Position numbers and translations under genes: made by a program
Notes under the pieces: model-generated
What the model was told of the DNA's origin: nothing
Databases searched by the model: none
Seen by the model: the letters and a program-made list of their open reading frames with translations, nothing else
Assembly (NCBI RefSeq): GCF_011397635.1
Contig: NC_064770.1
Span: forward strand, 27,669,603 to 27,733,602
Source: Epinephelus fuscoguttatus
Taxonomy: Eukaryota; Chordata; Actinopteri; Perciformes; Serranidae
DNA: 64,000 bases
Direction: 5' to 3'
Shown: positions 57,427 through 64,000 of the stretch, in pieces
Layout of the letters: every line of letters starts with the position of its first letter
Numbering within the stretch: position 1 is the first letter of the stretch

Positions 57427-58582
57427 TTAATAAGATTTTCATGGTATCAAGAGGGAAAATGCAAGCCAGTTGCATCGTTTCACAGACAAGTACAGCTTTG
57501 CAAACTCAAGCTGTAATCTTGACCAGTTTATGATCTGCAAAAAGCCTAAATATCTTGCTGAATTTATAAGTCTATAGATATTCATACATTATAACCAAAA
57601 TATGCCCCTCCAACCAGCCTCTTATCCCTCTCCTCTTGTAATTGAGTGAGAACACACTGCAGAAGTGTCCTCTTACTGCCAACCTTGCAAACAAGACATG
57701 GATGCAAATGTTGTAATACATCCTGGCTGAACGCCACCTGCCTTGATTAAATTTTCATTAATCAGCAGTTGTGAAAGCTTCTTGCTCATCAATGCTTGAC
57801 ACTTTAAATTGAATTTGCTGTCTTGCTGGAAACATCAAAGAATGCCAAAATATTTCTGTTTTCCACTAAGTCTTGGTATTGAACTTTGTAATACTAAGAA
57901 TCTATAAAAAGTTGTGTCAAAACAACATCGCTGGAGAAACAGAGACTAGCATTATCTTATTACTGGCTCACTTGGGAGCATTGGGTTGTAACATCACTAA
58001 AGACGACATTAGTTACCAAACATGTTGTTCTACTGGACTGTTATTTAGGTACACTTAATATCATGTTCAGCTCTCAAGTTTGTTACCCACCTGTACTGTG
58101 CGTGACCTCAACACTGCCCACATACTAGTCCTGATGTTTTTCCTTGGTACTGACCTTTCCAAAGCAGGCACCTGTGGAGGTAGCAGCAGGAGATTGTTAG
58201 AGTTCATCATTTCAGTGTAATTAATAGCTACTGTACTCCACAACCGGGGTTTAAAACCCACACGCTGCAGGTTCACCACTGACTCTGAAATAAAGCAGAG
58301 AGGAAAACCACAAAGATATTTTAACTTTTAAAGTGTTTTTATTATCCCACTCTGTGTTATGAGAGTTTAGGATAATGTCAGGAATTAATAACCACTCAAT
58401 CTTGAGCAAAATATCTTTCATATTCTCAAACAATAAAGGAAGCAAAGTTGTTTTGATGGTGTTCTAGACTCAACAAGAACCCTTTATATTGTGGTCAGAT
58501 ACCAACAAGCGTCACTTCATATGCAAAATAGACTTTTTGGAATTTAGTCAGAGAACAAATTATTTAGAATTAGTATTTTTAA
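57427..58582. other. No gene seen
   Basis: AT-rich, short ORFs only. Confidence 0.4.
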
Positions 58583-59047
58583 AGGTTCAGTATGCAAGAT
58601 TTAAGGGGGATTAGTGGCACCTAGTTGTGAGGACTGCAGATTGCAACCAGCTGAAACTTCTCCTAGTTAGAATTCCCTCAGTAAATAAAAAACGGAATAA
58701 AACAAACGGATCAGTTGATTTGAACTGGTAAAAAAACAACCCTGAATAAAGCAGTTTCATGTAAAAAAAAAAAAAGTGTTTTTCCGACACTATTGACGCA
58801 GAGAGGGCTGCTTACCATGGTGGCCAATGCAATAATGTGAACGACCGTATCTAGAGCCAGTGTTTGGTTTGTCTGTTCTGGGCTACTGTAGAATCATGGC
58901 GGTGCAACATGGCGATCTCTGTAAATGAGGACTCGCCTCTTATGTTGACATAAACAGCTTATTCAAAGTTAATGAAAACACAACAGTTCTTATTTTCAGG
59001 TGATTATACACTAAAGAAAATATATTGATCATATTCCATTTCTGCCA

Positions 59048-59721
59048 ATAGCCTCTTGAGACCCTGTGTCCTCATATGAGGACATCACATAATGCTTAAC
59101 TCAGACCTGTTGTCCTTGTCAGCGGACACTATATTTGTGCCATCTAGTGGCAGTAAGAGCACAATACACTAATCCATGTAAAAACAAGATGGCAGCCATC
59201 TCTGCCAAGTCAGTCTGCAGCTGATCCAGACCCAAAAGTGGACAAGGTTGAAAACCTGATCACAAGTTTGATATGCTATATATACCAATTTTAGCAACAG
59301 TAACAAGCTAAGACACTTTTAATTAGGGAGTACTCGTTTGAAGACATCGGGACTTTATTGTTGTCACATTTGAGGACATCGGGACTTTATTGTCGTCACG
59401 TTTGAAGACATCGGGACTTTATTGTTGTCACGTTTGAAGACATTGGGACTTTATTGTCGTCACGTTTGACGACATCGGGACTTTATTGTTGTCACGTTTG
59501 AAGGGACTTTATTGTCGTCACGTTTGACGACATCGGGACTTTATTGTTGTCACGTTTGAGGACATCGGGACTTTATTGTCGTCACGTTTGAAGACATTAG
59601 GACTTTCTAATCGTTGACAATGTTTCGTTTTTGATACTTACCAGTATACCTGACCTTCTGATCTCAAGTAGGAGAAATTAAAAATGTATACCAAACAAAA
59701 GTTCGGGTCTCAGGAGGATAT
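59048..59721. mobile_element. Family H MITE, copy carrying a minisatellite
   Basis: Ends ATAGCCTCTTGAGACCC and (reverse complement) ATATCCTCCTGAGACCC. Opposite orientation to 56418-56810. The extra length comes from the tandem array at 59330-59610. Confidence 0.8.
59330..59610 (+). repeat. Minisatellite, 32-bp unit, about 8.5 copies
   Basis: Unit TTTGAAGACATCGGGACTTT followed by ATTGTYGTCACG. The GTTGTC and GTCGTC variants alternate strictly through eight units, so the working period is 64 bp. Unit six lacks eight bases; the last unit is diverged and joins unique MITE sequence. Confidence 0.93.
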
Positions 59722-59748
59722 GTCACCTTAAATCCTGCACACTTGACC

Positions 59749-62700
59749 GTAATGGTACAACTGGATAGCTTACAGGTGTATACCCCTATTATAAAGTAAG
59801 ACTGTGTATGGTTAAGTGACCAGGTTACAGTAGTTGTAGTTGTGACAGAGTTTAATAAACTGACCGACCCATCGTCATCACTGACTCAGCTGTGTCCAAA
59901 GCTGGATTCCAGGTTAAGAATGTGATTTATGGAGTTTACATTATAACTGTGCAGGATTTGGTCTCATCTTCCTCTACGGAAATTAAAAAAGCTTCTGGTC
60001 CCTTGGCAACATTTTTGTTTGGCTCCATTATTCCCTCTGTCAGTGGGGAAATACCAGTTTTTCATGGTCTCTATAGAGTTCAATTCATGTAAATAAATAG
60101 CTTTGGGTGTTGTGTACTCCACAAGCAAATTATCCATCAGTTGCACATAAACCATGCTTGATTGTGCGGGTGGACTGGCCCAGCTGTGACCTCTCTTACA
60201 TTCTCTCTTGCGACTGCTCAGTCCCGTGCCGAGTTGTTGTTTGAGCCTTTTGGCCCTGGATTCACGTGCGAAGTGAAAAGAAAAAAAAAAGGCGTGCTCT
60301 CCTCCCTTCCTGTCCCAAAACACCAAAGTAGCAGGTGGGCTTCAGATGGCCTGTTAACTTCTGGAACTGAAGCTGAAATATGGAATAATGACCCATGGAG
60401 GGGAGGCGCTGGTTGGAGAGCCAGACACAGTGCTCATTTGGAGAGATGGATTGGCACCAGGCAGCAGCAGATATGCATGGTTAAGAGCTGGATTCATGGG
60501 GCAGGCTGGACTGATGAACTGGCTTTGCTTTTCTGCTCTATATCATATATGGGGATAGTACTTTATTATAATGATGAATCTTGATATCAGTTTACTGCGG
60601 AATAGTTCCTTTGTGTTACTGACCAGCAGGTGGCAGTGTGTACCTATTTTTTAAGGCAAGACCAAACCACAAGTGTGTGTGGCAGTGGCCGCACAGCAGT
60701 GCAGATAAAGTATTTCTTGAGACAAATTGTGCCTATTATTGCACGCTCATTCACACGCATGAGCAGGGAGGGACCCCGAGAATAGTCGGTCCCTTTAAAC
60801 AGTGTCACTCAGGCAACATTAACATCCCATTCTCTCTGCAACACACAATCCGTACATGTCATTAAAGCAGTATTTCCCCGGGGTGAGAGTTGCAGCCAGT
60901 GGAAAAAACAGAGGGAAGAAACAACGGGAAGATGGTGCGCTGAGATGGCAGGGGAAATGAAAAAGTGATAGAGCAGGAAACAAGGGGAGAGATGGAGAGA
61001 GTGAGCCTGACGCGATGCCGAATAACCAGGGTGAAAAAAGGATAATGGAGACAGATCGTCTTCTCCTCTCTCTACTTTTACTCTTTTCTCACACAGACAC
61101 ACAGTCAATCTCCAGTGAAGGTCGAGAGGGAGAGCAGCATGTAGATTATGCAGTAGAGGAGGCAATTCATCAGTGCTGTCGGTGTGCTGTCTGATTAATG
61201 ATCTGAACTCCAACACACACTCACAGCTTATGTCAGCTGTCAGTCATGTTCTGATGGGGGAATATAATTTCCCCCTAAAGGCGTCTGTCATTTCTGCTGA
61301 GCTAGTGCCTATTGTGTTACTCCATGCACAGCTGTAGCTCTAATATTCTATCTTACAGTGGTTTTATTTATATTATTAAAGGTGATGCTGTGATAGCAGG
61401 TATCCTCACAGGCAGACTGCTGGCACTGCAGAAATACTTCTGTTTTTTCTACAGCTGCAAATCCGAGTTGCTTTTTGTCTCCCCATACACCGAAAGTTTC
61501 TCTTTTTAATTCAATATTTCACACGCAGTGATTCTTAGCACCAATCAGGCTAGTTGGTTTGAGCCACTTATTGTACACTTTCATATCCAGTACTCATTCA
61601 CGTTCAGAACATGTTTCTCATTAAATCTAATGACTGTGTTCCACTGTCTCGTGGAGCCAGACACTAATGTGTCACATTGCAACCAGTTAACTGCAGCAGT
61701 GGATGGCTTCAAATCAACAACTGTGGACCATCAGTGACAACACTTTTGCTGTGTTTCAAATTGGATACTTCTGTATTTATGCTAACAATTTTGTGTGTGT
61801 TCACACTGAAAAATATGGCAAGATGCAGTGTACTATGAGCACTGTATGGGAATAACTAGTTACATGTCAGTAAATCACAAAATCAGTTACAGTTACTGAG
61901 AAAAATATGTAATTAAATTATAGTTGCAAATCAAATGTTGGTGATTAGACAGAGGTTACATCTGCATATGTTATTTTTGGTAAAAAAAAAAAAAAAAAAG
62001 GCATATTTACAGACAACGCAGGTCATCAAGAAGAGTAGGATGTCTTATAGGGAGCTGTCTCTACCGAGTGGGTATAACTAGAGCTGATGCAGCTACGTGA
62101 CCCGCCCTTTAGCTGCATGACTCGCCCACCATACTGTACCTACACGTCAGTCCGTGATCGTCCCCCTCCGCTCTTTGGCCCAGACAAAACTGCTAAGTCA
62201 GCAATTAGCTAGCTATGAAATATTACTTTAAACGTGAGGAGGTTAAGGTTAGGGTAAGGGTAGTGTGAAGGGTTACATCTTACCTATAAAGTGAATCACG
62301 TCTTCATGTGTTATGGATTACAAAAGTGGATTATTGCTCCATTTGGTCTCATGTTTATTCACTACAGTGTAGCATTGTAGCAGGGTTCAGTCAGCCATCG
62401 CATTGGTGGGTGTCTTATACTAGTGGTGGAGTTTGTAGGGGCGTGTTTTGTACGCTACAAACTGAATGTGTCTGCAGCTGTACATGTCTCATCACAGCAG
62501 TATGCACTCAAATTTTGAGCACTGTTTTTGATTGGTTCTCTTACTTGAATTTGCACCGCCTCTTGTCTGCTAATCAAATCAATATGCATTGCTTGAAGCA
62601 ATCTAAGTTTGTCTGCCAACCACGCCAAGTTGGGCGGCCATATTGTCGAACAAGAACGCCTTTCAGTGCTTAAAATTAAAAAGTATTTTCCATCTGAAAT

Positions 62701-64000
62701 TAAAAACATTTACATAATTTCTTTTTACTTTTCAGCTTAATTTCCCAGTTTTGTGAATGCTGATGTTAGCTTGCTAGCAGATACAGCAAGCACATATTTT
62801 GGCGAGTGACAATCGTTTGTCAAATTTTGGCTATAATAGTTCCACCTGGTTGCGATCTGCGGAGCAGAAGAAAAGCTGTCAAATCTTGCGACTGTCATTT
62901 ACGGTACATACACAACAACCATGTTTGATATGAGACAACACTGCCCTGTCAAAATTAAGTACATAGTATACTCAGTGTTCTACATGCAGGTGTACTAACA
63001 GCAGAATCTGATTTCAGACACAGCATTTCACATTGTCCAAACGATTGTTACCTTCCTGTCAGTGACAGCTTGCCAGCTCCATACCGTAGTTGGAAATACG
63101 CTGGCTTATTAACATTAAATTAGCTTGACTCATTATTAGCTGGTAACTAGCTTCTAGCAGTCCAGAGCACTCTGCAGGAGGAAGGATGACGAGACTTAAT
63201 TGCAATCTTCGCCACAAAACACCACACATGGCCTCTCATGAGGTTTAACAGTCGCCCTGAGCTTAACTAGACGCTTAATTCCGCTGCACCCCAAGTGAGA
63301 GCTGCGTCCCTCCATATACCATGAAGCACACGTCACACCCTTAAAGGTTACCGACAGGGCCACCATTCTGAAAGAGGGAAAAGGGTGAGCCACAATGAAC
63401 TGACATGTAGCCTATTTCAACACATTTCTGAGCTACCTTGGTTTCCATTAGACTGAGCATATATGTCATTTAAATGCCATCAGTGCTTGTGTGAGGATGG
63501 TGGATGGGGAATATGTGACAGAAAGGTGTGCTGCCTCTCTAAAGAATCAAAGGTATAATCTTAGCAAAGTCTGGACTCCTGCTTTGAAACAAATTGCCAA
63601 CAAAGTATCAGTAAACAAATGTAAACATAAACAAACAAACACTATCTCAGTGAGGTGATACTCCTTTACAGCACATTTTTTACATCTACATGGATGTGTA
63701 TCCATTGTTGCTACATTGGATTTATTTCTCTAATTGTCACATTTAGTTATTTCTGTTATCCTGTACGGAGTTTTGATTCCCCAGTTTCATTCAAATATAT
63801 TTCATATGGTATATGTTATTCTGAAGAAGCACATTAGCAGCTTAAAGGAAAACTGCTATTTTCAACTTGGACCCTTTTTGCCCAGTTTTTGAAACTGATT
63901 TGGCATTGAGCAGGACCACTGTAGCCGGCAACCATGTCTTCCTGCATCAACCCAACTTGCAAGACTTAAGAGAGAGATACTTCTCCCTGAGCGAGACTTG
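59749..64000. other. No gene recognised
   Basis: AT-rich sequence with short ORFs. It includes a CTCF-like site (60623-60638), a poly(A) run at about 61983-61999, and repeat-like sequence around 62030-62300. A TTAA-type repeat begins at about 63846 (AAGGAAAACTGCTATTTTC) and is cut by the window end. Confidence 0.35.
60623..60638 (+). promoter_or_regulatory. CTCF-like motif
   Basis: CCAGCAGGTGGCAGTG, a close match to the vertebrate CTCF core in otherwise repeat-free sequence. Confidence 0.5.

Larger units (their letters stand above)
58583..59748. mobile_element. Family D MITE, copy interrupted by a family H MITE
   Basis: Left flank TTAA (58579-58582), left end AGGTTCAGTATGCAAGATTT; right end AAATCCTGCACACTTGACC with a degraded duplication GTAA. 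Interior blocks match 18919-19902. Family H copy 59048-59721 interrupts it after TTTCTGCCA. Confidence 0.75.

Noticed and set aside
59330-59610. Regular repeats resembling a CRISPR array
   Set aside because: Units are contiguous with no unique spacers, and the genome is a fish; it is a minisatellite.
60809-61216. 135-codon minus ORF
   Set aside because: No recognisable motif, biased composition and no splice-supported extension; not called as a gene.
62235-62265. GGTTAGGGT telomere-like words
   Set aside because: Only two imperfect units; no interstitial telomere array.

Overview
The window is nuclear DNA of a ray-finned fish, probably a percomorph teleost. The evidence is three vertebrate genes with compact introns and teleost-like proteins, set in a dense mixture of DNA transposon derivatives, tRNA-type SINEs and LINE fragments typical of fish. 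No species can be named from sequence alone. Gene calls come from reading splice sites and translating across exons; family names rest on recognised protein motifs. No alignment was run.

Layout. 1-20 kb holds no gene I can support. It contains a LINE fragment at 1863-2330, a SINE with perfect target duplications at 3331-3525, a LINE inserted inside a MITE at 5799-7055, nested GC-rich elements at 8041-8700, a hAT-type MITE at 9626-10089, another MITE at 15392-16179 and a TTAA-flanked MITE at 18919-19902. 20.5-24.7 kb is WFIKKN2 (minus strand, three coding exons, 578 aa), a secreted multi-domain protease inhibitor that binds GDF8/GDF11. 24.7-36 kb is repeats, including a 1.6 kb TTAA-flanked long-inverted-repeat element with another MITE inside it. 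36.0-42.6 kb is ANKRD40 (minus strand, five coding exons, 418 aa). 43-49.7 kb is a transposon-rich gap holding a Tc1 transposase remnant, an L1-type LINE 3' remnant, an orphan arginine-rich ORF, a six-copy 14-mer and a three-level nest of elements. 49.9-55.5 kb is LUC7L3 (plus strand, ten coding exons, 488 aa), a U1 snRNP-associated splicing factor with a plausible alternative terminal exon. 55.5-64 kb has no gene I recognise; it contains nested MITEs, one carrying a minisatellite with a two-unit higher-order period.

The three genes are also neighbours in mammals (human 17q21.33, from memory), which supports all three names. ANKRD40 and LUC7L3 are head to head, as in human, but here the gap is filled with transposable elements. 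WFIKKN2 lies on the ANKRD40 side, whereas I recall it beyond LUC7L3 in human, which suggests a local rearrangement. The genes do not form a pathway: one is extracellular growth-factor control, one an ankyrin scaffold of unclear role, one pre-mRNA splicing.

The most distinctive content is the mobile DNA. Several insertions can be dated relative to each other because a second copy, or the other arm of a hairpin, preserves the empty site.
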